NCBI RefSeq assembly: GCF_026745355.1
Contig: NC_079206.1
Span: forward strand, 6,655,044-6,719,043
DNA from: Beta vulgaris subsp. vulgaris
Lineage: Eukaryota > Streptophyta > Magnoliopsida > Caryophyllales > Amaranthaceae
Length of the DNA stretch: 64,000 nt
Direction of reading: 5' to 3'
In this document: piece after piece, positions 54,839 through 64,000 of the stretch
Layout of the letters: every line of letters begins with the position of its first letter
Numbering within the stretch: the first letter of the stretch is position 1
Program-made: the position numbers and the translations under genes
Notes under the pieces: generated by a model
The model's database searches: none
The model's input: the letters and a program-made list of their open reading frames with translations, nothing else
What the model was told of the DNA's origin: nothing

Positions 54839-55245
54839 AGCGTCCGCAAAAATCGGACGCTAAAAATGCGGGCGCGGACGCTAATATATTTAGCGTCCGC
54901 AAACGGACGCAAATATATTTAGCGTCCGCAAACGGACGCAAAACGCCTGATGCAAAGTACCTGGTCGCTAATAGCTGAATTAGCGTCCGAGAAGCGGACG
55001 TAAAATTTTACCGACCGCTTATTGACCAGTTCCGCCCGCTTTTCAGGTCGACGCAACTTAACGTCTGCTTTAAGTCGGACGTTAACTAGCATCAGAGAGG
55101 CGGACGCTAGTTAACGTCCGCTTATATGCAGACGCTAATCTGCGTCCGGTAGGCGGACGTTAATGTGCATTAGCGGTCGCTAATCGCTGGACACCTTGTG
55201 AGGATGAAATTGCATAGAGCGGACGCTAATTTCGTAGACGGTCGT
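54839..55245. repeat. CACTA left subterminal repeats
   Basis: At least ten copies of ttagcgtccgc / gcggacgctaa or one-base variants, in direct and inverted orientation. Adjacent pairs such as agcgtccgcaaacggacgc form short hairpins. Confidence 0.85.
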
Positions 55246-55949
55246 TAATGTTTTTTTTTTTTTTTATAATAATGCTAAATGTATTTAATATTTTTAACCT
55301 GTTTCATTTTCCAACAAAATATACTCAAGCTGTCCGCTAATGCGCCGAATTCTGCACTAATGACCTGTTTCATTAATTAAAATTCATAATACACTAAATA
55401 AATTCATACATAAATAAATAAGTTAACGGTCTTAACTAAATTTATATGTTTCACGTCTCGAAATATATACAAGATAGATAAGCAATGTAGGACCTAAGTC
55501 GCACACGCATCACCACCGCCGTGGGGGGGTTCGAGGCCCGGTAAAGGGAAGAACCACCACACTGGCTCATCATCTGGCTGTAGTCTCCATAGTCGCCCTC
55601 ATCTGCGCCAGGTACTCATCATCACCCTGCGATCCTCCTCTCTCTCCTTTTGCCTGGCGATGCGTTCCTCTTCTATCTCCTTCTGCATCCGCTCACGTTC
55701 TCTTTGCATCTCGGCTTCTCTTCCTCAAACTCGCAGACAACTGAGAAACATGGAAGGAGTGCAACTGGAGGACGAACTACCTCCCCCCTCGAAGACCTCT
55801 CAAAATAGAGGTCTGCACTCGTCCCCAAACCAGGAACCCACCTTTCTTTCTGCCACCAACAGTCTCAAAGAAAATCTGGTTCGGGGCTTGGTTTCACCTC
55901 TTTCTTCACATTGAGCAAGAGTTTTGTCATAACTTTCCTGCAAGAATGG

Positions 55950-58900
55950 ATTAAGCAAGTTTAAGACACTTAGCCAATGAAAATGAGAGAAACTAAGCCA
56001 TTTCGAGCCCTTTTTGGGTTTCATGTTCCTATAATCCTACTCTATGCTATTTCAAGTTTTAATCTCTCATGCAAGTCCATAAATACTCATTTAAACTTTC
56101 TATACTTGGTTTATGATTCTAAACAAGTTTAAACACTTAGCCAATGAAAATAGAGAAATAAGCCATTTCGAGCCTTTTTTGGGTTTCATGTTCCTATAAT
56201 CCTACCTCTATGCCTATTTCAAGTTTTAATATCATGCAAGTCCTAAATACTCATTTAAACTTTCTATACTTGGTTTATGATTCTAACAAGTTTAAACACT
56301 TAGCCAATGAAAATAAGAGAAACTAAGCCATTTCGAGCCTTTTTTGGGTTTCATGTTCCTATAATCCTACCTCTATGCCTATTTCAAGTTCTAATCTCAT
56401 GCAAGTCCTAAATACTCATTTAAACTTTCTATACTTGGTTGTATGATTCTAACAAGTTTAAGACACTTAGCCAATGAAAATGAGAGAAATAAGCCATTTC
56501 GAGCCCTTTTTTGGGTTTCATGTTCCTATAATCCTACCTCTATGCCTATTTCAAGTTTTAATCTCATGCAAGTCCTAAATACTCATTTAACTTTCTATTA
56601 CTTGGTTGTATGATTCTAGACAAGTTTAAACACTTAGCCAATGAAAATAAGAAACTAAGCCATTTGAGCCCTTTTTTGGGTTTCATGTTCCTATAATCCT
56701 ATCTCTATGCCTATTTCAAGTTCTTAATCTCATGCAAGTCCTAAATACTCATTTAACTTTCTATTACTTGGTTATGATTCTAACAAGTTTAAGACACTTA
56801 GCCAATGAAAATGAGAGAAACTAAGCCATTTCGCCCTTTTTTGGGTTTCATGTTCCTATAATCCTACTCTATGCCTATTTCAAGTTTTAATCTCATGCAA
56901 GTCCTAAATACTCATTTAAACTTTCTATACTTGGTTTATGATTCTAACAAGTTTAAACACTATTAGCCATGAAAATAGAGAAATAAGCCATTTCGAGCCT
57001 TTTTTGGGTTTCATGTTCCTATAATCCTACCTCTATGCCTATTTCAAGTTTTAATCTCATGCAAGTCCTATAATACTCATTTAACTTTCTATTACTTGGT
57101 TTATGATTCTAACAAGTTTAAACACACTTAGCCATGAAAATAAGAGAAACTAAGCCATTTCGAGCCTTTTTTGGGTTTCATGTTCTCTATAATCCTACCT
57201 CTATGCCTATTTAAGTTTTAATCTCATGCAAGTCCTAAATACTCATTTAACCTTTCTATTACTGGTTGTATGATTCTAAACAAGTTTAAGACACTTAGCC
57301 ATTGAAAATGAGAGAAATTAAGCCATTTCGAGCCCTTTTTTGGGTTTCATGTTCCTATAATCCTACCTCTATGCTAGGGGTGTAAGTTCGGTTTTTGGTT
57401 TGGTTTTAGGTCAAAACCAAACCAAACCGAAATAAATTCGGTTTTGAAATTTCCAAACCAAATCCAAACCAAAATTCGACTCAATCCAAACCAAACCAAA
57501 CCAAAATATGAAAACCAAAAACCAAACCAAACCAAACTAAACCGGATTTTTTTATCTTTTAAAATCCAAACCAAAAACAAACCAATTTTTTTCATATTCC
57601 AAAATCCAAACCAAACCGAAATGAAATTAAATCAAACCAAGATAAAAACCAAACCGAATTTAAACCAAACTTTTTGATAATTTGTATTTTAAGTGACAAT
57701 ATTTTTGTATTTTCGTAATTAATATTAAAAAAAAAAAAACACAAAAAAATAATAGACAAAATTAATATGTTAAGTGACAATAATTCGGTTTTTTCGGTTT
57801 TCAAAATCCAAAACCAATCCAAACCGAAAAACCGAAAAAATAATTTTTTGAATCCAAACCAAACCGAATTTCAAAAAAAACCAAACCAAATTACTAATTC
57901 GGTTTGGTTTGGTTTGGTTTTCGGTTTTTAACCAAATAACTTACACCCCTACTCTATGCCTATTTCAAGTTTTAATACCTCATGCAAGTCATATAATACT
58001 CATTTAAGCTTTCTATTACTTGGTTCTATGATTCTAAACAAGTTTAACACACTTAGCCATTGAAAATAAGAAAAACTAAGTCATTTTGAGCCCTTTTTTG
58101 GGTTTCATGTTCCTATAATCCTATCTCTATATCTATTTCAAGTTTTAATATCTCATGCAAGTCATATAATACTCATTTAAGCTTTCTATTACTTGGTTCT
58201 ATGATTCTAAACAAGTTTAAGACACTTAGCCATTGAAAATGAGAGAAAGTAAGCCATTTTGCGCCCTTTTTTGGGTTTCATGTTCCTATAATCCACCTCT
58301 ATGCCTATTTCAAGTTTTAATACCTCATGCAAGTCATATAATACTCATTTAAGCTTTCTATTACTTGGTTCTATGATTCTAAATAAGTTTAAGACACTTA
58401 GCCATTGAAAATGAGAGAAACTAAGCCATTTTGCGCCTCTTTTTTGGGTTTCATGTTCCTATAATCCTATCTCTATGCCTATTTCAAGTTTTAATAACTC
58501 ATGCAAGTCATATAATACTCATTTAAGCTTTCTATTACTTGGTTCTATGATTCTAAACAAGTTTAACACACTTAGCCATTGAAAATAAGAGAAAGAAGCC
58601 ATTTCGAGCTTTTTTGGGTTTCATGTTCCTATAATCCTACCTCTATGCCTATTTCAATTTTAATAACTCATGCAAGTCCTATACTCATTTAAGCTTTCTA
58701 TTACTTGGTTCTATGATTCTAAACAAGTTTAACACACTTAGCCATTGAAAATAAGAGAAACTAAGCCATTTCGAGCCTTTTTTGGGTTTCATGTTCCTAT
58801 AATCCTACCTCTATGCCTATTTCAAGTTTTAATAACTCATGCAAGTCCTATAATACTCATTTAACCTTTCTATTACTTGGTTCTATGATTCTAAACAAGT

Positions 58901-59335
58901 TTAAGACACTTAGCCATTGAAAATGAGAGAAATTAAGCCATTTCGACCCTTTTTTGGGTTTCATGTTCCTATAATCCTATCTCTATGCCTATTTCAAGTT
59001 TTAAACTCATGCAAGTCTATAATACTCATTTAACTTTCTATTACTTGGTTCTATGATTCTAACAAGTTTAACACCTTAGCCTTGAAAATAAGAGAAACTA
59101 AGCCATTTTGAGCCCTTTTTTGGGTTTCATGTTCCTATAATCCTATCTCTATGCCTATTTCAAGTTTTAATATCTCATGCAAGTCATATAATACTCATTT
59201 AAGCTTTCTATTACTTGGTTCTATGATTCTAAACAAGTTTAACACACTTAGCCATTGAAAATAAGAGAAAGTAAGCCATTTCGATTTTTTTGGGTTTCAT
59301 GTTCATATAATCCTATCTCTATGAAAATGTATGAT
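55950..59335. repeat. Satellite-like tandem array inside the CACTA intron, about 17 units of 163-175 bp
   Basis: Each unit contains cacttagccaatgaaaat, then agccatttcgagccc, then tgggtttcatgttcctataa, then atgcctatttcaagtttta, then ctcatgcaagtc and a tacttggtt-type end. Copies of gggtttcatgttc recur about every 165 bp from 56016 to 57343 and about every 170 bp from 58097 to 59290. The left units have ccaatgaaaat and short spacers. The right units have ccattgaaaat and gcaagtcatataatactc, so there are two local subfamilies. The array is split by a hAT MITE at 57375-57951. Nothing in it is coding. Confidence 0.93.
57375..57951. mobile_element. hAT-type MITE with CCAAACC-rich interior
   Basis: 577 bp inside a satellite unit. 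The ends taggggtgtaagttcgg and aacttacacccccta-like (ttacacccctA at 57941-57951) are inverted repeats. The 8-bp duplication is ctctatgc (57367-57374 and 57952-57959). The interior is mostly aaaccaaaccaaa and ggtttggtttgg words plus aaccgaa, giving foldback potential. ORFs on both strands (QTKPKYENQKPNQTK style) come only from this repeat. Confidence 0.88.
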
Positions 59336-60179
59336 CCTATATTATTTCAATTACCTTAATTTGTTGGACTTTGTCATTGATCGGCACCTTCTTTCCAGAC
59401 TCATCCCTCATATGTGTGTCCATGAACAAGTCCACAGCGGAAGGCAGCACCCCTCCACGTTGTGCGGCCTACCATTCAAACACATTAATTAAATAAAGTT
59501 TATGGATTACATGTATTCAAAACAAGTTACACTTACCAATCTCTTGGCGCGCTCTGCTAAGGAAATGGAGCCCAGGCAATGAGAAGGAGGTACGCTGTTG
59601 GTCAAGTCACCTCCTCGCCGGTTCTTGCTAGCCTTCTGAGATCGTGCTTTGAACTTCTTGTCTTGAGCATTCTTCATCATCTGCTCGTGAACGCTCAGAG
59701 ACAACCATGTCGGACATACACCACCCTTCTTCTTTACTATCGAGTGGTGATTATCTTTCAATCTTTTGGCCATTTTTCTGTCGAATGTAGACCTCACTTG
59801 GGAGTGAAGCTCCTCCCTCCATTTATATGTGCTCTACATGTATATAAGAAACCAATCACAAAGGGTTAGTTTACATATTATAAACTTAAGTATAAAGGGT
59901 TAGTTTACATATATAAGAACACCAATCACAACGGGTTGGTTTACATATTATAAACTTAACAAATGCGATTTCACCTTGAAAAGATAGAACCATTGGTTTT
60001 TTGTGTCGTCATCAACCTGCGACCAGTTCCTCCATGGATGATTGAAATGTTGCTTGAAGCATTTAGTCATCTCGCGAATGACTCCATTGTCTTCAAACCT
60101 GATAAAAAGCAATCAAAACCAAGTGAACAACACCAATAAAATCTATTAAAAGTAATAAAATAGTACGCTCATATATAAT

Positions 60180-60365
60180 ATAAGGGCGCCGGTGATGCTC
60201 CGGCGGCGGCGGGGGAAGCGCGTTGAAGGCGGCAGGCGGAGCTACAATAGAGACGAAAGAGAGATGCGGAGAGAGTAAAGAAACCGCAGAAGGGCGTTGA
60301 CGCGGCGGCGATCCTCGGCGACAGTGGAGGCGCGACGATTCGCCGGAAAATTAATAGTACCGCGG
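60180..60365 (-). promoter_or_regulatory. GC-rich leader or promoter region of the CACTA gene
   Basis: A block much richer in GC than its surroundings (ggcgccggtgatgctccggc, ggcggcgatcctcggcg). It lies between the right subterminal repeats and the first recognised exon of the minus-strand accessory gene. The position fits a promoter with 5' leader; the assignment is inferred from position only. Confidence 0.4.
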
Positions 60366-60439
60366 TTCGTCAGAGAGAAACGCTGAGTTAGGTTTGGAGT
60401 TCTCTAGAGTTGTGGTCGAAATCTGGTTGGAGGTCGAGT

Positions 60440-60665
60440 TTTGCTGATGTTATAGACGCGTATTTAGCGTCCCATGGACCAAATTAGCGTCTGGCCAGCG
60501 GACGCTAATTTACCGTCCGACAAAAAACGGACGTGAATTCACGGGACGGACGGTATTTGCCGTCTGGTAACTGAGCGGACGCTAATATTTGAAAAACGGA
60601 CGCTGATTTCAAATACCGTCTAGTTTTGTAAACGGACGCTAATGTCAGACGCTATAAAAGCGGAT
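60440..60665. repeat. CACTA right subterminal repeats
   Basis: Several copies of gcggacgctaat and variants (ttagcgtct, cggacgtgaat, acggacgctgat) spaced 20-40 bp, ending next to the TIR. They mirror the left set. Confidence 0.85.
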
Positions 60666-61125
60666 TCTTGTTGTGAAGCCAGCCCCTAATTTTTCTCTTC
60701 CACCAATATGAGCCCTTGATTTGAAAATGTATGGTTCAGATACAACTCTACCTTGTAAAATTCTAGAGGATTCAGAATTTAGCGTGTTGGGAAATGGGGG
60801 GAGAAATTCTTTTTTCTACTTTTTGGTTTTAAGATACTTTTTTTCTCCAAATTCAAAGGATTTATTTTTGGAATAATTCCATAACTTCCAACAGGATTAT
60901 TTGTACTTTCTCCGTGTTTTTTTACATGTTACACTTCTAAAATTATGTACTCATGGGCAATTTTTGGATAGGAGAGTGATAGAGAGAAATAAAACAAAAG
61001 GGTTCATGTGAACATGTGATAGGAGAGAGATAGAGAAAAGTTATTATCCATAATGAAAGTATAACATCTAATTTGAAACTTCCTGAAATAGAAGGTCAAA
61101 AAACGGGATTATATTTGAGAATCAA

Positions 61126-61255
61126 GGTTGCCCCAGTGGTTGTAAGGTCTTCCTTCTACCCCTGTGACAGGGGTTCGATTCTCACCCTTTGCAAGAAGAA
61201 TCCCCAATCCCCCCCTTTTTCTTTGCAAGGGAATTCTCCTTACCTTAAAAAAAAT
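61126..61255 (+). mobile_element. tRNA-derived SINE
   Basis: The head ggttgccccagtggttgtaa carries a pol III A box (about 61128-61140). The B box is ggttcgattct (61172-61182). A body of about 60 bp ends in an A-rich tail (ccttaccttaaaaaaaatgt). Box spacing and the cagtggt motif are typical of plant SINEs. Target duplications were not resolved. The overlapping 79-codon ORF is a by-product. Confidence 0.6.
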
Positions 61256-61862
61256 GTAAAAAAACCGGAAGTAGTAAGAATCGCTAGTGTTCGTATAAAT
61301 TGGTGCAAATAAATGCTGATTATGATGGATTTATGACTAAAGTCCACGTGTGAGTTGAGAATAGTTGTCCCATATTAAAGAAATGGAGAGAGAATGACTA
61401 ACCTATAAGATTAGTGGACTACTCCACCTATTATCAAAGATTTTAGGATACCTACCAACGGGCGGATTTAGAATTTTGAATTCGGGGGGTCCTAACTAAA
61501 CCAAGAAATAGACAAATGATCACAATACATAAATGAAATTTTCAATTTTAACGAAAGAAAACTAATAATCTTTATATTATTTCAGTTATTTTATTAGATA
61601 TACTTTCATTATATCGATATTTCGACGCTATCTCATCTCTTTTTAGTAAAATTCAACAAAATGACTTTTACAATCATCAATAGACATGACTCTTATCTAA
61701 TATCTTCAATTATTTGTTCTTAAAGTTTTTATGAAAATATAAATTTAGTAAACATAAATAGAGATAAATCAAAAACCTTACATAGCAAAATTATTTTTAA
61801 GTATTTGCAAAAATAATCTTGGTCATACTTAATATGACAATAGTGTACAAATTAAGAAAAGA

Positions 61863-62415
61863 TTGGTTAAAGTTAGAGCTAAAAAGCTCCAAAGGAGAAA
61901 AGAAAAAAATTGTAAAAGAGAAAAGAGAAAAAAAAAACTTGAAATTGGTATCCAAGTAGGGATCAGACCCGTCACATTATGCAATAAGTTGTTAAAGATT
62001 CTATCACTGGAGCAAAGCTGTATTTTGTAAACTAATGGCGCGGATATTGGTTAAAGTTAGAGCTAAAAAGCTCCAAAGGAGAAAAGAAAAAAATTGTAAA
62101 AGAGAAAAGAGAAAAAAAAAACTTGAAATTGGTATCCAAGTAGGGATCAAACCCGTCACATTATGCAATAAGTTGTTAAAGATTTTATCACTGGAGCAAA
62201 GCTGTATTTTGTAAACTAATGGCGCGGATATTGGTTAAAGTTAGAGCTAAAAAGCTCCAAAGGAGAAAAGAAAAAAATTGTAAAAGAGAAAAGAGAAAAA
62301 AAAACTTGAAATTGGTACCCAATTAGGGATCAAACCTGTCACATTATGCAATAAGTTGTTAAGAATTCTATCACTGGAGCAAAGCTGTATTTTGTAAACT
62401 AATGGCGCGGATATT
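61863..62415. repeat. Three tandem copies of a 184-bp unit
   Basis: The unit starts ttggttaaagttagagctaa at 61863, 62047 and 62231 and ends atggcgcggatat. Copies differ at only a few bases and in poly-A length. Read on the minus strand, each unit contains tttgctccagtgatagaatc and then gacgggtctgatccct, which resemble pol III A and B boxes, so the unit may come from a SINE. The high identity suggests recent tandem duplication. Confidence 0.9.
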
Positions 62416-63298
62416 GTATTTATTTAACTATTAAATATGCTTGACTTTAAAAAAGGGAAAACTGTTTTTTTTTTTTTTTTGCGAGGCATGGGCCATCCGG
62501 GACCCTTAATAGATCCCCCCACGCCTACCAACTTTGTATGTGGATGGATTCTCCTCGAGCATGGTCTCGTATTAGACCCCATAAAGGTGACTTAACAAGG
62601 ATATTTTGAGCGAGGGAGAGTGTTAAGAGTATAGTACACATATGATCGAGTTAGAAAGTTCTCCTACATTAAAAAATGTAGAGAGAGAATGACTAACGAT
62701 ATAAAATTCAATCTTAAATTTCTTTCGTAAAACGAGTACACAACCGTGTTTTTCAGTTTGTCATGCTTTTTCTTTGTTGTTATGTATGGTTAGAGTACCA
62801 AAATGTACCTCATATAAAAATGTTCATTCTACGAATGTCTAAGCGACAACAAAACTAGCAGATTCCATATATTAATAGTATCAGTCGATAAGTATCACCA
62901 CTGTCCACTGTCAAGTGTGTGTAAGTGGACGACAATAGACTATACACAAAAGTAAATTCAACTACAAAATGGACTCTCTTTAGCACAAGATAATAACTTG
63001 ATAACTACATAACACCAAGCCAATAAAAGAAGCTCGAACCTGATTCAATACGAATATGAATGAGGTGCAGTGGTGTGTTTGATACCAATTGACCTATCTA
63101 TCATATGATACAACCATTAGCCAAGTTATACCATGTGCTGAGAATTTAAGGTTCAATCATCAGGAATTATAACTTTAGAATTAACTATCATAGGTTGTTA
63201 GGTTAAACTTGTGTTAAAAAAAAAAACACGATAACTTCATATACATAAAATATCACGTCTACTATATGATATACACCCCCCTACTCTCAAGGAGCCTT
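62416..63298. other. Intergenic with unclassified repeat debris
   Basis: A 19-bp poly-T at about 62466 precedes gcgaggcatgggccatccgg; on the minus strand this looks like a retroelement end with a poly-A tail. About 62585-62700 and 61340-61440 share wording (gagagaatgactaac), possibly remnants of another LTR family. No gene. Confidence 0.4.
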
Positions 63299-63500
63299 TG
63301 TTGAAACCCATTAAATGTCCACTTGTGAGTGTCCCATATTGGAGAAAGAGGTTAGAATAAATCACTTTATAAAATTAGGAGTTACTTCTCGTATCACCAA
63401 TTGGTTTTACGATGGAACCTCCTAGCTTGTAAGTGGTATAAACTCTCCTCCTCCTTATTGGATTACCCAGGTCCATTTTCATATAATCTAAAATTTAACA
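63299..63500 (+). mobile_element. Solo LTR of the TRIM family
   Basis: 202 bp, tgttgaaaccc to aatttaaca, clearly related along its whole length to the TRIM LTRs at 23480 and 23841. The target duplication GCCTT is intact (63294-63298 and 63501-63505). No internal region or second LTR is present, so it arose by recombination between the two LTRs. Confidence 0.9.
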
Positions 63501-63505
63501 GCCTT

Positions 63506-64000
63506 AAAGGAAAAAGAATTTAGCCTTCTTCCTTTCGGGGAGGGAGGATGAGAGAAGTTGTAATATTATAGGGAAATATTATAGGGACAATTATATTACC
63601 AATTAACAGAGAAAATCAGTTTGGCAACAAAAATAGAAAAGGGAAAGCAAAGGCTGGGTCGGGTAGGAGTGGTTAATAGAAACTAGTTACAAGTCTTGTG
63701 AATTATATGCGATCATTACATGCAAATTTTCCGTTGATGTCAAAAAATAATGTGAATTTTGTTGTAAAATTGTGTTTAAGTTGTATTTGTATTAATTTGG
63801 TGATTATTAACATCACGTTAGATTTTGTTATATTCTATTTTCTCGTAATACATGTTAGAAAAACCCTTAATAAAATATAGAAATATGTATATGGTAAGAA
63901 CTTAGAATTATCAAATATTCTTCATTTATATCATATCTAGTTTTCTTGAAAATACTCCTACTTGACATTCGAAAGAAGTGCCAAGTGTTGACCCATGAAT
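63506..64000. other. Intergenic to the window edge, no gene
   Basis: AT-rich; a 60-codon hydrophobic ORF at 63698-63880 is not distinguishable from chance. Confidence 0.4.

Larger units (their letters stand above)
55480..60098 (-). pseudogene. Transposase_24-like (plant Ptta/En/Spm) accessory gene of the CACTA element, partial
   Basis: Exons visible on the minus strand: 60098-59975 (FEDNGVIREMTKCFKQHF, NHPWRNWSQVDDDTKNQWFYLFK), 59833-59537 (KWREELHSQVRSTFDRKMAKRL to RAKRL), 59468-59355 (GGVLPSAVDLFMDTHMRDES to KVQQIK) and one starting at 55937 (ESYDKTLAQCEERGE). Junctions are GT-AG and in phase. The Trp spacing, the SQKASKNRRGG stretch and the HMR.E segment fit the Transposase_24 family, the accessory DNA-binding product of plant CACTA elements. 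The last exon meets TGA at about 55800 after RPLF, and coiled-coil-coding sequence (ERERMQKEIEEE-like) follows in another frame at 55620-55710, so it is likely broken there. The exon before 60098, with the start codon, was not identified. The last intron holds the tandem array. Confidence 0.72.
54817..60675 (-). mobile_element. CACTA (En/Spm-type) transposon, 5.9 kb, without a catalytic transposase gene seen
   Basis: The left end cacaacaagaatgttag and right end cggattcttgttgtg give a perfect 12-bp TIR, CACAACAAGAAT. It is a variant of the usual CACTACAAGAA. The 3-bp target duplication is AAG (54814-54816 and 60676-60678). Both subterminal regions are packed with agcgtccgc and gcggacgct in both orientations, as expected for binding sites of the accessory transposition protein. 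The interior carries a Transposase_24-like gene on the minus strand and a long tandem array. No DDE transposase (Transposase_21) was found, so the element is probably non-autonomous. Confidence 0.9.

Noticed and set aside
57444..57677. ORFs within 57374-57822 with repeated NQTKPN or FGLVWF words
   Set aside because: Translations of the aaccaaacc short-word repeat inside a MITE.
55950..59335. CRISPR array
   Set aside because: Repeats are contiguous units of 163-175 bp without unique spacers, in a plant genome; it is a satellite-type tandem array.
59579..59869. 96-codon plus-strand ORF opposite the CACTA exon
   Set aside because: Shadow of the minus-strand Transposase_24-like exon, which carries the recognisable motifs.

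Overview
The window looks like eudicot nuclear DNA. It is AT-rich, its genes have many GT-AG introns, and it carries a plant PPR gene, a plastid PHT4-type transporter, a UPF0114 plastid protein, an NHL/LEA_2 protein, and plant Copia, TRIM, CACTA, MULE, hAT, Stowaway and Tourist transposons. No feature fixes the species. No rRNA, tRNA or CRISPR array was seen.

There are five host genes. On the minus strand: a single-exon PPR protein (1839-3317), a three-exon coiled-coil membrane protein (5947-11234) and a single-exon NHL/LEA_2 protein (17784-18383). On the plus strand: an eight-exon plastid anion transporter of the PHT4 family (21744-39137, 530 aa) and a five-exon UPF0114 plastid membrane protein (45511-53714, 257 aa). 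Their functions are unrelated and they do not form a pathway or cluster. The first 1.35 kb repeats the region just upstream of the coiled-coil gene (11627-13040), so a paralogue may start just left of the window.

Most of the remaining sequence is transposon-derived, and much of it is nested. Intron 1 of the transporter (about 13.4 kb) holds a Stowaway MITE, a second Stowaway split by an intact 562-bp TRIM, and a decayed Copia element (24262-35285, target duplication AAGAC). A younger Copia element with identical-looking LTRs (29651-34925, duplication TCTAT) sits inside the 3' LTR of the first. At 41.6-45.0 kb, inverted-repeat elements carry C-rich and G-rich arms, telomere-like repeats, a roughly 28-bp minisatellite and two long GC-rich palindromes. 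At 54817-60675 a CACTA element (CACAACAAGAAT ends, duplication AAG) carries a Transposase_24-like gene on the minus strand. One intron of that gene is a satellite-like array of about 17 units of 163-175 bp, itself split by a hAT MITE with an 8-bp duplication. The right end holds a SINE-like unit, a 3 x 184-bp tandem repeat and a solo TRIM LTR.

The least ordinary structures are the CACTA with an intronic satellite, the nested foldback cluster at 42-45 kb, the MITE that landed exactly on the PPR stop codon without destroying it, and a near-intact recent Copia element broken by one stop codon inside its zinc knuckle. I saw no defence system, operon-like cluster or other clearly new biological system. 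Splice sites and element borders were read by eye and have not been tested by search or transcript data.
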